A stretch of DNA of 64,000 nt from Contendibacter sp031732755 (GTDB taxonomy: Bacteria; Pseudomonadota; Gammaproteobacteria; Competibacterales; Competibacteraceae). The translations under genes and the position numbers were made by a program. The stretch spans positions 1-64,000 of the forward strand of contig JAVMKI010000045.1 of assembly GCA_031732755.1 (NCBI GenBank), in the 5' to 3' direction. Below, in pieces: positions 1-9,606 of this stretch. Every line of letters begins with the position of its first letter. Position 1 is the stretch's first letter. The notes below the pieces were generated by a model that made no database searches, had not been told where the DNA came from, and saw nothing but the letters and a program-made list of their open reading frames with translations.

Positions 1-177
1 GAGGTACTACCTTAAATTCAACCAAAAGTTGTCTGGACATGGGGTCCCACTTCACTCTAAGGAACCCAAAAGATCTAAACCAGCAATGGTTTTTCACTCG
101 CATCATGCACTATCCTTCACAATTCACCCATTTAGTCACCCCGTCCAAACAATAGCAAAACAACACAGGAGTTCCTT

Positions 178-963
178 ATGGGCTTTCTCGCCGGCAAACG
201 CGCCCTGATCGTGGGAGTCGCCAGCAACCGTTCCATCGCTTGGGGCATCGCCCAAGCCATGCGCCGAGAAGGCGCGGAACTGGCTTTCACCTATCAGAAC
301 GACAAGCTGCAACCCCGGGTCGAGAAGATGGCCGCCGATCTGGGCAGCGCCATCATCCTGCCTTGCGACGTGGAGAGCGACACCGCCATCGCGGCGGTGT
401 TCGAGGCGCTCCCATCGTACTGGGACGGGCTGGACATCGTGGTGCATTCGGTGGCCTACGCACCGCGCGAGGCGCTGGAAGGCGATTTCCTGGAAGGCAT
501 CAACCGCGAGAATTTTCGCATCGCCCACGATATTAGTTCCTACAGTTTCGCGGCACTAGCCAAGGCGGCTCGCCCCCTGATGCGGGGCCGGCGGGGTGCG
601 CTGATCACCATGACTTATCTGGGCGGCGCGCGGGTAGTGCCCAACTACAACGTCATGGGCCTGGCCAAGGCCAGCCTGGACGCCAACGTCCGCTATCTAG
701 CCCAGGCGCTTGGGCCGGAAGGCATTCGGGTCAACGCCATTTCCGCCGGGCCGATTCGCACCCTGGCGGCGTCCGGCATCAAGAATTTTCGCAAGATGCT
801 GGATACGTTCGAGAACATCGCGCCGCTGCGCAAGTGCGTCACCATCGAGGAAGTGGGCAATACGGCAGCGTTTCTCTGTTCGGACCTGGCCTCCGGAATC
901 ACCGGTGAAATCGTCTACGTGGATGGCGGTTTCAACACGGTCGCGCTGGGGGCGATGGAGTAA
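178..963 (+). CDS. fabI: Enoyl-[acyl-carrier-protein] reductase (NADH), FabI type
   Basis: Catalyses the last, NADH-dependent reduction in each cycle of type II fatty acid elongation in the cytosol. The 261-residue protein aligns end to end with E. coli FabI (262 residues). It has the N-terminal nucleotide-binding region with GVASNRSIAWGIA, the catalytic Tyr147 and Tyr157 and the Lys164 in PNYNVMGLAKASL, then the conserved NAISAGPIRTLAASGIK segment. AGGAG at 167-171 is spaced correctly for the ATG at 178. The residue equivalent to E. coli Gly93 is Ala (HSVAYAP); that position lines the triclosan and diazaborine pocket in E. coli, although Ala is common in other FabI proteins. The gene stands alone and converges on pyrE. 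Identification is secure. Confidence 0.97.
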   Translation: MGFLAGKRALIVGVASNRSIAWGIAQAMRREGAELAFTYQNDKLQPRVEKMAADLGSAIILPCDVESDTAIAAVFEALPSYWDGLDIVVHSVAYAPREALEGDFLEGINRENFRIAHDISSYSFAALAKAARPLMRGRRGALITMTYLGGARVVPNYNVMGLAKASLDANVRYLAQALGPEGIRVNAISAGPIRTLAASGIKNFRKMLDTFENIAPLRKCVTIEEVGNTAAFLCSDLASGITGEIVYVDGGFNTVALGAME

Positions 964-981
964 GGAGCGGTCTGAAAACCG

Positions 982-1036
982 TGGGAGCCAGCTTGTCGGT
1001 GGGAATGCGGTCAATCGCCCGCCAGTGGGTTCCCGC
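982..1036. repeat. Degenerate REP-like inverted pair between fabI and pyrE
   Basis: TGGGAGCCAGCTTGTCGG at 982-999 resembles the conserved head of REP elements found in pseudomonads (TGGGAGC..GCTTG). A poorly matching inverted arm, GCCAGTGGGTTCCCGC, lies at 1021-1036. It sits between the two convergent stop codons, a usual place for such elements. The match is imperfect, about 9 of 14 paired positions, so this may be chance. Confidence 0.3.
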
Positions 1037-1106
1037 AAAAATTCAATGTCCGTTGGGAAACGGCGCCAGTTCGTTGACGGGACATGCATTTGCAATGGAG
1101 TGGGCG

Positions 1107-1781
1107 TCAAGCCGGCGGGGGAGCGTCGCGCAGTGAGGTCGCAATCCCGTACCGCGACCGGTAATCCCGCATTGCCTCCAGATGCGCCGTATATTCTGGC
1201 CGCTCGGTTAGGTAGACCACCAAATCGTCCAAGGTGACGATACCGGTTACAGTGACGCCATGGGCGCGTTCGACTTCCTGGACTGCCGACAATTCGCCCT
1301 GACCGTGTTCCTGCCGGTCCAGCGCGATAACCACGCCGGCGGGGGTGGCTTGGCGCGCGGCCAAGATGTGCAGAGCCTCGCGAATGGCGGTGCCGGCGGT
1401 GATGACATCGTCCACGATCAGCGCGCGGCCCTTGAGCGGGGCGCCGACGATCAGCCCGCCTTCACCATGGTCCTTGGCTTCCTTGCGGTTGAAGCACCAG
1501 GGCAGGTCGCGACCGTGTTGTTCAGCCAGGGCGATGGCGACGGTCGTCACCAGCGGAATGCCCTTGTAGGCGGGCCCGAACAACACGTCGAACTCCAAAC
1601 CGGTCGCCATGATTGCCGCAGCGTAGTAGCGGCCCAGCCGAGCCAGCGCCGCACCACTATCGAACAGGCCAGCGTTGAAAAAATAGGGGCTGACGCGCCC
1701 CGATTTCAGGGTGAATTGGCCGAAGCGCAACACGCCCTGGCCAATGGCGAAGTCGAGAAAGTCTCGCTGATAGTCCCGCAT
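1107..1781 (-). CDS. pyrE: Orotate phosphoribosyltransferase
   Basis: Transfers the phosphoribosyl group from PRPP to orotate to make OMP, the fifth step of de novo pyrimidine synthesis, in the cytosol. The 224-residue protein (E. coli PyrE is 213) shows the N-terminal hood FGQFTLKSGRVSPYFFNAG, the flexible catalytic loop FNRKEAKDHGEGG at residues 97-109, and the PRPP-binding motif RALIVDDVITAGTA at 119-132. It starts at an ATG whose upstream region has no strong Shine-Dalgarno. It is divergent from the exonuclease III gene with 83 bp between the starts, so both promoters must lie in that gap. The roughly 11 extra C-terminal residues are unremarkable. Confidence 0.97.
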   Translation of the reverse strand: MRDYQRDFLDFAIGQGVLRFGQFTLKSGRVSPYFFNAGLFDSGAALARLGRYYAAAIMATGLEFDVLFGPAYKGIPLVTTVAIALAEQHGRDLPWCFNRKEAKDHGEGGLIVGAPLKGRALIVDDVITAGTAIREALHILAARQATPAGVVIALDRQEHGQGELSAVQEVERAHGVTVTGIVTLDDLVVYLTERPEYTAHLEAMRDYRSRYGIATSLRDAPPPA

Positions 1782-1864
1782 GATTGGAGATTCCGGTTAA
1801 GAAGGGTGGAATGCCCCGTATCATAGCGCGCTTCACGATCCTTTTACCGGAGCCTCATAGCCTC

Positions 1865-2641
1865 ATGCGGGTGATTACCTTCAACGCCAACGGCATTCGT
1901 TCCGCTGCCCGCAAGGGTTTTTTTGACTGGCTGGTCGGGCAGAACGCCGACGTGGTTTGTATCCAGGAAACCAAGGCCCAGGAGCCGCAGTTGCCACCCG
2001 AGGTCTATCGCCCGGCCGGTTATCACTGCCATTACCACGACGCCTTACGCAAGGGCTACAGTGGGGTGGCGCTGTACGCGCGCCGCGAACCGGATGAAAT
2101 CCTCACCGGTCTGGGTTGGCCGGCGTGTGATGCGGAGGGGCGTTGGCTGGAGGCGCGGTTCGGCTCTCTCGGCGTGGTCTCGCTGTATCTGCCGTCTGGT
2201 TCTTCCAGCCCGGAACGACAGGCGGTGAAATTCGATTTCATGGCGCGATTACTCGAGCCGTTGCGCCAACGGCGCGCCAGTGGCCGCGACTTTATTCTCT
2301 GCGGCGACTGGAATATCGCTCACCAGAAGATCGACCTGAAAAACTGGCGGACTAATCAGCACTATTCCGGGTTTCTCCCCGAGGAACGCGCTTGGATGGA
2401 CGAATTGTTCGGCCCACTGGGCTGGGTGGATGCGTTCCGGCTGGTGAATCCAAATCCCGATCAATACACCTGGTGGTCGCATCGTGGCCAAGCATGGGCA
2501 AAGAACGTCGGCTGGCGCATTGACTATCAGGTGATTACTCCCAGCCTGGTGGAGAAGGTCCGTGCCGCCGCCATCTATCGCGACCGGCGGTTTTCCGATC
2601 ACGCACCGCTGACGATGGACTACAGTATTTCTGATCTATAA
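1865..2641 (+). CDS. xth: Exodeoxyribonuclease III / AP endonuclease family protein
   Basis: Mg-dependent 3'-5' exonuclease and apurinic endonuclease of base excision repair. The 258-residue protein carries the endonuclease/exonuclease/phosphatase fold motifs: N7 in ITFNANGIRS, E35 in CIQETKA, D148 and N150 in CGDWNIAH, D220 in WRIDYQ, and the terminal S-D245-H246 in FSDHAPL. I chose ATG 1865 because homologues begin at MRVITFNANGI; an in-frame ATG at 1784 would add 27 unconserved residues. GGAG at 1849-1852 is a little far from the start. It is divergent from pyrE. Whether it is a true XthA orthologue or an ExoA-like paralogue cannot be settled by eye. Confidence 0.93.
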   Translation: MRVITFNANGIRSAARKGFFDWLVGQNADVVCIQETKAQEPQLPPEVYRPAGYHCHYHDALRKGYSGVALYARREPDEILTGLGWPACDAEGRWLEARFGSLGVVSLYLPSGSSSPERQAVKFDFMARLLEPLRQRRASGRDFILCGDWNIAHQKIDLKNWRTNQHYSGFLPEERAWMDELFGPLGWVDAFRLVNPNPDQYTWWSHRGQAWAKNVGWRIDYQVITPSLVEKVRAAAIYRDRRFSDHAPLTMDYSISDL

Positions 2642-2757
2642 ATTGGACATATTGCGTATTTACAATGCATTTCAACGTTCCAATCGTTGCGGTAATCCCG
2701 TTCCGCTACCGGGGTCGAGACGCCATCCATGGGATGATCCATGGTCTCCGAGCAACG

Positions 2758-2766
2758 TGTTACAAT
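2758..2766 (+). promoter_or_regulatory. Candidate extended -10 promoter upstream of rsmG
   Basis: TG-T-TACAAT at 2758-2766 is an extended -10 element located 50 bp before the rsmG start. No good -35 hexamer lies at the right distance. A short near-palindrome, CCATCCATGGGATGATCCATGG-like, occupies about 2723-2744 just upstream. It would drive rsmG-parA-parB. Confidence 0.4.
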
Positions 2767-2815
2767 GCGCGCCCGATTTTGAAGCGAGTTCATCGGCAGC
2801 GAGCGGCAGCGTTTC

Positions 2816-3448
2816 ATGTCTATCGAAAAAACCCTCATGGAGGGGTGCGAACGGCTGGATCTCCAGCTCCCGGAGGGAGCCCACATCCGCCTGGCGGCCT
2901 ATTTGGTTTTGCTGGAGCGTTGGAATCGCGCCTACAATCTCACCGCCGTGCGTGAACCGGAGGCGATGGTGATCCGACATCTGCTGGACAGCCTGTCCAT
3001 CTTGCCTTGGCTGGCGGGGCCGCGTGTATTGGATGTAGGCAGCGGCGCGGGTTTGCCGGGTATTCCGCTGGCCATTGCCCAGCCCGAATACGAATTTTGC
3101 CTGCTGGACAGCAATGGCAAGCGCACCCGATTTCTGATCCAGGCCACCGCCGAGCTGCATTTATCCAACGTCAGCGTCGTGCGCAGCCGAGCCGAGGATT
3201 ATCGGCCGGCTATGCTATTTAATAGCGTCGTATCGCGAGCGTTTGCGACCTTGGCCGAACTGGCGGTGGATGCGGGGCGGCTGTGCGCGCCGACTGGACG
3301 GTTGTTGGCGATGAAAGGGGTCTTCCCCGACGACGAGTTGGCCCGCCTGCCGTCCGCCTACCAGGTGGTCGGTGTTTACCCGTTGCGGGTTCCCCATCTG
3401 GATGCCGAGCGCCATCTGGTGCATCTGGCGCCGGCTTTCCGAGATTGA
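2816..3448 (+). CDS. rsmG: 16S rRNA (guanine527-N7)-methyltransferase RsmG
   Basis: SAM-dependent methyltransferase (GidB) that modifies G527 of 16S rRNA; in other bacteria its loss gives low-level streptomycin resistance. The 210-residue protein (E. coli 207) has the family N-terminus with WNRAYNLTAVREPEAMVIRH, SAM motif I VLDVGSGAGLPGIPLAI at residues 71-87, and SRAFATL downstream. The Shine-Dalgarno is weak. Four bases separate it from parA, so the two are probably cotranscribed. In many gammaproteobacteria mnmG (gidA) precedes rsmG; here the upstream gene is an exonuclease, so the pair has been separated. Confidence 0.96.
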   Translation: MSIEKTLMEGCERLDLQLPEGAHIRLAAYLVLLERWNRAYNLTAVREPEAMVIRHLLDSLSILPWLAGPRVLDVGSGAGLPGIPLAIAQPEYEFCLLDSNGKRTRFLIQATAELHLSNVSVVRSRAEDYRPAMLFNSVVSRAFATLAELAVDAGRLCAPTGRLLAMKGVFPDDELARLPSAYQVVGVYPLRVPHLDAERHLVHLAPAFRD

Positions 3449-3452
3449 ATTC

Positions 3453-4253
3453 ATGGCCGCCATCATTGCGATTACCAATCAGAAGGGCGGAGTCGGCAAG
3501 ACCACCACCGCCGTCAACTTGGCCGCCTGCCTGTCCGCGCTGCGGCTGAATGTGTTGCTGATCGATCTCGACCCGCAGGGCAACGCCACCATGGGCTGTG
3601 GGGTGGACAAACATACGGTTTCCGCCACCAGTTACGACGTGCTGCTGGGCGAAGCGACCCTGACCGAAGCGCTGCAATGGGTCGAGAAGGCCCAGATGCA
3701 ACTGTTGCCCGCTAACGGTGACCTGACCGCCGCCGAGGTCAATTTGCTGGAAAAGGAAGACGCGCCGAATCGGTTGCGCGACGCCATCGCCTCAGTCGCC
3801 TGGAATTTCGACGCAATCCTGATCGATTGTCCACCGGCGCTGAACATGTTGACGGTTAATGCCCTGACCGCCGCCCAATCGGTGATTATCCCCGTGCAGT
3901 GCGAGTATTACGCGCTGGAAGGGCTATCGGCGCTGCTCGACACCATTGAAAAGGTGCGCAAATCCACCAATCCCGGTTTACGCATCGAGGGTCTGATACG
4001 GACCATGTTCGATCCTCGCAACCGGCTGGCCAATGAGGTTTCCGCCCAGATCGTGGCGCATTTCGGCGAAGCCGTGTTCGAGACGTTGATCCCACGCAAC
4101 GTGCGGTTGGCCGAGGCACCCAGTTATGGCCTGCCCATCATTCATTACGACGACGGTTCGCGCGGCGCGCAAAGCTACCGGGACCTGGCCAAGGAAGTGC
4201 GGAAACGCCTGCGGCGGCCTGTTGCTCGGGTAGGGGAGGGGGCTGGCGCGTGA
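3453..4253 (+). CDS. parA: Chromosome-partitioning ATPase ParA (Soj type)
   Basis: DNA-binding P-loop ATPase that forms the gradient along which ParB-parS complexes move during chromosome segregation. The 266-residue protein begins MAAIIAITNQKGGVGKTTTA, containing the deviant Walker A motif KGGVGKTT at residues 11-18. VLLIDLDPQGNATMG and ILIDCPPALNMLTVNAL follow as the Walker A' and B regions. I chose ATG 3453 because it puts Walker A at the extreme N-terminus, as in chromosomal Soj proteins; the 27 residues readable upstream lie inside rsmG. Its stop overlaps the parB start by four bases (GTGA). Confidence 0.96.
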   Translation: MAAIIAITNQKGGVGKTTTAVNLAACLSALRLNVLLIDLDPQGNATMGCGVDKHTVSATSYDVLLGEATLTEALQWVEKAQMQLLPANGDLTAAEVNLLEKEDAPNRLRDAIASVAWNFDAILIDCPPALNMLTVNALTAAQSVIIPVQCEYYALEGLSALLDTIEKVRKSTNPGLRIEGLIRTMFDPRNRLANEVSAQIVAHFGEAVFETLIPRNVRLAEAPSYGLPIIHYDDGSRGAQSYRDLAKEVRKRLRRPVARVGEGAGA

Positions 4254-5122
4254 TCAAAAAAAGAGGTGGGCTAGGGCGCGGCCTGGATGCGTTGCTGAGC
4301 GCGGGCGTGGCGGCGCGGAGCAAGGCACCGCCGGATCCGGCGGTCGAAACGCTGCGGTCGTTGCCGGTCGCTTGCATCCAGCGTGGTCGCTATCAGCCGC
4401 GCCAGGACTTGCGCGAGGACACTCTGCGGGAACTGGCCGAATCCATCCGCGCCCAGGGCGTGGTGCAGCCGGTGGTGGTGCGGCCACTGGGGGAGGGGCG
4501 CTACGAATTGATCGCTGGGGAACGGCGTTGGCGGGCGGCGCAACTGGCCGAATTGCGCGAAGTGCCGGCCGTGATCCGCGAGGTGTCCGATCAGGCTGCC
4601 ATCGCCATGGCGTTGATCGAGAATATTCAGCGCGAAGATCTCAATCCCCTGGAAGAAGCCGCCGCCCTGCAACGACTGATCGCCGAATTCAACCTGACTC
4701 ATCAGCAGGCCGCTGAAGCGGTGGGCCGGTCGCGCGCGGCGGTGAGCAATCTGCTGCGGTTGTTGGAATTGGCCGAGGACGTGCAGTGGCTGGTGCGTGA
4801 GCGCAAGCTGGACATGAGTCACGCCCGCGCCCTGCTGCCCCTGCCGCCACCTCTGCAACGGGAAGCCGCCCGCCAAGTGCAGTTGCGCGGCTTGTCGGCC
4901 CGGGAAACCGAGGATCTGGCCCGCCGTCTTCAACAGGACGCCAGTATTCCAGCGCCTGCGGCCAAGCCGCTGGATCCCAACATCCGTCTGCTGCAGGACG
5001 ACCTGTCAGAGCGGTTGGGGGCGCGGGTGCGGGTGCGGCATGCTACCTCCGGCAAGGGGTGCGTGGTCATCCACTACAACAATCTGGACGAACTGGATGG
5101 CATCCTGTCCCGGGTCCGGTGA
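4250..5122 (+). CDS. parB: Chromosome-partitioning protein ParB (Spo0J type)
   Basis: parS-binding CTPase clamp that partners ParA in chromosome segregation. The 290-residue protein opens with KRGGLGRGLDALL, the conserved ParA-interacting tail. The CTP-binding boxes follow at residues 48-52 (YQPRQ), 90-96 (GERRWRA) and 124-133 (ENIQREDLNP), then the helix-turn-helix (about 150-171, HQQAAEAVGRSRAAVSNLL) and a C-terminal dimerisation segment. It starts with GTG at 4250 overlapping the parA stop, which implies translational coupling. I saw no canonical parS palindrome nearby by eye. Confidence 0.96.
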   Translation: MIKKRGGLGRGLDALLSAGVAARSKAPPDPAVETLRSLPVACIQRGRYQPRQDLREDTLRELAESIRAQGVVQPVVVRPLGEGRYELIAGERRWRAAQLAELREVPAVIREVSDQAAIAMALIENIQREDLNPLEEAAALQRLIAEFNLTHQQAAEAVGRSRAAVSNLLRLLELAEDVQWLVRERKLDMSHARALLPLPPPLQREAARQVQLRGLSARETEDLARRLQQDASIPAPAAKPLDPNIRLLQDDLSERLGARVRVRHATSGKGCVVIHYNNLDELDGILSRVR

Positions 5123-5136
5123 CGCGGTAATTTTCG

Positions 5137-5166
5137 TTGACCCCATCGCGGTAAAGTCCCTATAAT
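5137..5166 (+). promoter_or_regulatory. Strong sigma70-type promoter of the ATP synthase operon
   Basis: TTGACC at 5137-5142 and a perfect TATAAT at 5161-5166 are separated by 18 bp. It lies 15 bp after the parB stop and about 150 bp before atpI, leaving a long leader of roughly 140 nt. This is one of the best promoter matches in the window. Confidence 0.8.
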
Positions 5167-5316
5167 TCGTGGCGCTCTACGTAGCCAAGGAAAGCCGAGG
5201 AAGCCGGTTTTTGGGGAGGGATTTTGGAGTTGCGTAGGCGAAAAAAACCAGAACAGACCCATAACTAGACCTATAAATATGCCCAGCGCGATACAGCGCC
5301 TAGAGAATTAGAACTA

Positions 5317-5706
5317 ATGCGAGCCATGGGCGCAAAACGGGTCACCCGGACCATTCTTCTCATTCAACTGCTCGTCACGCTGTCGGGCGCCGCCGTTTCT
5401 CTCGCTTGCAGCGGCACTCGAGCCGCCTACTCCGCGCTGATCGGAGGGGGCGTCAGCGCTCTCGTTACCCTGTACTTCGCCAGCCAGGTTTTCTCGGTTC
5501 GTATCGGTGCGCCCGCCGCCAAAATCACCCGCGCCTTCTATCTGGGCGAGGTGGTCAAGTTGTTGCTGACGGTTGTCCTGCTGAGCATCGCCCTGCTGTG
5601 GCTTGATGTCTCACCGTTGCCCCTCTTGTTGGCGTATATGGCGGCGCTGATGGCGTACTGGCTGGCCCTACCCTTCACATTCGATGCTTCGGTGAGGACG
5701 CTATGA
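5317..5706 (+). CDS. atpI: ATP synthase subunit I (AtpI)
   Basis: Small membrane protein encoded first in many atp operons, implicated in c-ring assembly and Mg/Ca handling; it is not part of the mature enzyme. The 129-residue product (E. coli 126) has four hydrophobic stretches, at about 12-31, 37-58, 72-95 and 100-118, with the conserved YSALIGGGVSALVTLYFA loop and helix. ATG 5317 is the first possible start; ATG 5326 (MGAKR) is equally plausible, and neither has a clear Shine-Dalgarno. It overlaps atpB by four bases (ATGA). Confidence 0.88.
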   Translation: MRAMGAKRVTRTILLIQLLVTLSGAAVSLACSGTRAAYSALIGGGVSALVTLYFASQVFSVRIGAPAAKITRAFYLGEVVKLLLTVVLLSIALLWLDVSPLPLLLAYMAALMAYWLALPFTFDASVRTL

Positions 5707-6506
5707 GCGAAACTGGTCATTCCGCAACAGGGTATATCATCCACCATCTGACCAACCTCCGATTCGATCTGTCTCACATGCACTTTTTGCATGGGGAAGA
5801 AACGGGTGGTTTTGGCGTGATCCATCTGGATACCCTGCTTTTCTCGATCGGTCTGGGGGCGCTGTTCCTGTGGTTGTTCACCAAGGCCGCGAAATCCGCC
5901 ACTAGCGGCGTGCCTGGCGGACTGCAGAATTTGTGTGAAATCCTGGTCGAGTTCGTCGACGCCCAAGTTAAGGATTGTTTCCATGGGCGCAACCCGGTCA
6001 TTGCCCCGCTGGCGTTGACTATTTTCGTCTGGGTATTTCTGTGGAATGCCATGGACTTGCTCCCGGTGGACCTGCTGCCGGCCATCGCTGGCCTGCTGGG
6101 CATTCCCTACCTGCGCACCGTGCCTTCCACCGATCTGAACTCGACCTTTGGCCTGTCGATCTCGGTGTTGCTCTTGCTTTACTACTACGGTTTCAAGGTC
6201 AAGGGTCCGGCTCATTTCACCATGGAAATCCTGACCCATCCCTTCGGCAAATGGTTGATGCCGTTCAACCTGCTGCTGCGGATCGTTGAGGACCTGGCCA
6301 AGCCCATCTCGCTCGGTTTGCGTCTGTTCGGTAACCTCTACGCCGGTGAACTGATTTTTATCCTGATCGCTTTGCTGCCCTGGTGGATTCAGTTCCCGCT
6401 AAGCTGGCCTTGGGCCGTGTTCCACCTGTTGATCATCACCCTGCAAGCTTTCATCTTCATGGTGCTGACCATCGTATACCTGAGCATGGCGCACGAGGAT
6501 CATTGA
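5703..6506 (+). CDS. atpB: F-type ATP synthase subunit a
   Basis: Membrane stator subunit that provides the two proton half-channels next to the c-ring. The 267-residue protein has five or six transmembrane segments. The essential arginine is R207 in SLGLRLFGNLYAGE (E. coli R210), and Q248 in IITLQAFIF matches E. coli Q252. The N-terminal histidine-rich segment (HHLTNL, HMHFLH) is typical of gammaproteobacterial subunit a. The start overlaps the atpI stop. A 113-bp gap follows before atpE; it contains a short inverted repeat around AGCCA/TGGCT near 6540 that could stabilise the highly translated atpE message. Confidence 0.97.
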   Translation: MSETGHSATGYIIHHLTNLRFDLSHMHFLHGEETGGFGVIHLDTLLFSIGLGALFLWLFTKAAKSATSGVPGGLQNLCEILVEFVDAQVKDCFHGRNPVIAPLALTIFVWVFLWNAMDLLPVDLLPAIAGLLGIPYLRTVPSTDLNSTFGLSISVLLLLYYYGFKVKGPAHFTMEILTHPFGKWLMPFNLLLRIVEDLAKPISLGLRLFGNLYAGELIFILIALLPWWIQFPLSWPWAVFHLLIITLQAFIFMVLTIVYLSMAHEDH

Positions 6507-6619
6507 TCAAGCAAACTCGAATCCTTGGAGTCCAGCCACGTCACCGCTGGCTTGGCTGATTCCATCAAACCCGGTTTTCTTTCCATCCACACCCCAACCT
6601 TTCATAACGGGAGACACTA

Positions 6620-6904
6620 ATGGAAGCTGCAAGCCTGATTGCCAATGTGCAGGGTATGACCGTCATCGCCGTGGCCATTATCATCGGCATGGGCGCGCTG
6701 GGCACTGCCGTCGGCTTCGCCCTGCTAGGTGGCAAATTCCTGGAAGGCGCCGCTCGCCAGCCAGAGATGATCCCCGCGTTGCAGGTCAAGATGTTCATCG
6801 TCGCTGGTCTGCTCGATGCAGTGACCATGATCGGTGTCGGTGTCGCGCTGTTCTTCACCTTCGCCAACCCGTTCCTCGGCCCGGTGCAGGCGCTGATCAA
6901 GTGA
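6620..6904 (+). CDS. atpE: F-type ATP synthase subunit c
   Basis: Two-helix proteolipid that forms the rotating c-ring. The 94-residue protein has hydrophobic helices at about 13-40 and 57-82, the polar loop ARQPE at 45-49, and the proton-carrying carboxylate D66 in AGLLDAVTM. The carboxylate is Asp and the Na-binding Gln/Glu-Ser signature is absent, so a proton-driven enzyme is expected. It is longer than E. coli subunit c (79) by N- and C-terminal extensions, as in several other proteobacteria. Good Shine-Dalgarno GGGAG at 6609-6613. Confidence 0.97.
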   Translation: MEAASLIANVQGMTVIAVAIIIGMGALGTAVGFALLGGKFLEGAARQPEMIPALQVKMFIVAGLLDAVTMIGVGVALFFTFANPFLGPVQALIK

Positions 6905-6955
6905 TTCCAGGGTTCCTGGATACCATCACCCCATGCGTCCTGAGGAGGTAACAAC

Positions 6956-7426
6956 GTGAATTTCAATGCCACCCTCATTGGGCAGATGATCACGTTTGGC
7001 CTTCTGGTGCTCTTTACCATGAAGTATGTATGGCCGCCGATCATGCAGGCCATGCAAGACCGCCAGAAGCGAATCGCCGATGGCTTGGCGTCCGCGGAGC
7101 GTGGCGTGCGCGAACAGGAACTGGCCAAGGCCAAAGCCGCGCAGATGCTGAAGGAAGCCAAGCAACACGCTACCGAAATCGTCGCCCAGGCCCAAAAGCG
7201 CGCTAACGAGATCGTTGAGCAGTCGAAGCAGGAAGCCCGCGTTGAGGGCGACCGCCAGCTTGCCGCCGCCAAAGCCGAGATCGAGCAGGAAGTCAATCGC
7301 GCCCGCGAGCAGCTTCGCCATCAGGTCGTCACTCTCGCCGTTGCCGGCGCCAGCAAGATTCTCAAGCGCGAGGTCGACGAAGCAGCCAACGCCTCCCTGC
7401 TGGATGATCTGGTCGCTCAGCTCTAA
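6956..7426 (+). CDS. atpF: F-type ATP synthase subunit b
   Basis: Peripheral stalk subunit: one N-terminal membrane helix (about residues 5-25) followed by a long charged coiled coil that reaches subunit delta. At 156 residues it matches E. coli b exactly, beginning MNFNATLIGQMITFGLLVLF. The start is GTG, preceded by a near-perfect Shine-Dalgarno AGGAGGT at 6943-6949, which explains efficient translation despite the weaker start codon. Only one b-type gene is present, so the stalk should be a b2 homodimer. Confidence 0.97.
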   Translation: MNFNATLIGQMITFGLLVLFTMKYVWPPIMQAMQDRQKRIADGLASAERGVREQELAKAKAAQMLKEAKQHATEIVAQAQKRANEIVEQSKQEARVEGDRQLAAAKAEIEQEVNRAREQLRHQVVTLAVAGASKILKREVDEAANASLLDDLVAQL

Positions 7427-7443
7427 CCACACGGACCACGCCA

Positions 7444-8019
7444 ATGGCTGAAACCACAACCGTCGTCCGACCCGCCGCCGCCGCCCGGCCTTACGCCCGC
7501 GCCGCGTTCGAGGACGCGCAGGCCGCCAATGCCTTGCCGCTCTGGTCCGAACTGCTGCAAGCGGCGGCCACTGTCGCTGCGGATCCGACCATGCAGCGAC
7601 TGTTAGGTCCCTGGAATCCCGCTTTGCGCGGTGATCAGAAGGCCGAATTGGTGGCTGGCCTGTGCCGCGATCTGCGTGGCGGCGCGGAAGCACCGGAAGT
7701 ATTCGTGACTTTCCTCAAGATGCTGGCTGAATTTCATCGCCTGCATCAGCTTCCGGGCATTGCCGTCCTGTTCGAGCGGTTGCGCGCGGAGGCCGAAAGC
7801 ACCGTTCGCGCTCAACTGATCAGCGCCACAGCCGCCACCGACGCTCAGTGCGAGCGCGTCGTCAAGGCGCTCAAGGCGAAATTCCAGCGCAATGTCGATC
7901 TGGAATGCAAGACGGATGAATCGCTGATTGCTGGCGCGGTGATTCGGGTCGGCGATCTGGTGATCGACGGTTCGGCGCGCGGCCGGCTGGATAAACTCGC
8001 CACAGCCTTGAGCCTGTAA
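7444..8019 (+). CDS. atpH: F-type ATP synthase subunit delta
   Basis: Connects the peripheral stalk to the top of the F1 head. The 191-residue protein has the OSCP/delta N-terminal helical domain (RPYARAAFEDAQ, WSELLQ) and the conserved C-terminal VKCDESLIAGAVIRVGD-like strand, here KTDESLIAGAVIRVGDLVIDGS. It is about 14 residues longer than E. coli delta because of an Ala-rich N-terminus (MAETTTVVRPAAAA). A later start is not available as ATG. It begins 17 bp after atpF. Confidence 0.95.
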   Translation: MAETTTVVRPAAAARPYARAAFEDAQAANALPLWSELLQAAATVAADPTMQRLLGPWNPALRGDQKAELVAGLCRDLRGGAEAPEVFVTFLKMLAEFHRLHQLPGIAVLFERLRAEAESTVRAQLISATAATDAQCERVVKALKAKFQRNVDLECKTDESLIAGAVIRVGDLVIDGSARGRLDKLATALSL

Positions 8020-8034
8020 GGGGAATACCGTTTT

Positions 8035-9594
<1,560 letters not shown>

Positions 9595-9606
9595 ACGGGT
9601 GTCAGC

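Noticed and set aside
2642..5316. parS site near parAB
   Set aside because: No sequence close to the consensus parS palindrome was found by eye; a computed search could overturn this.
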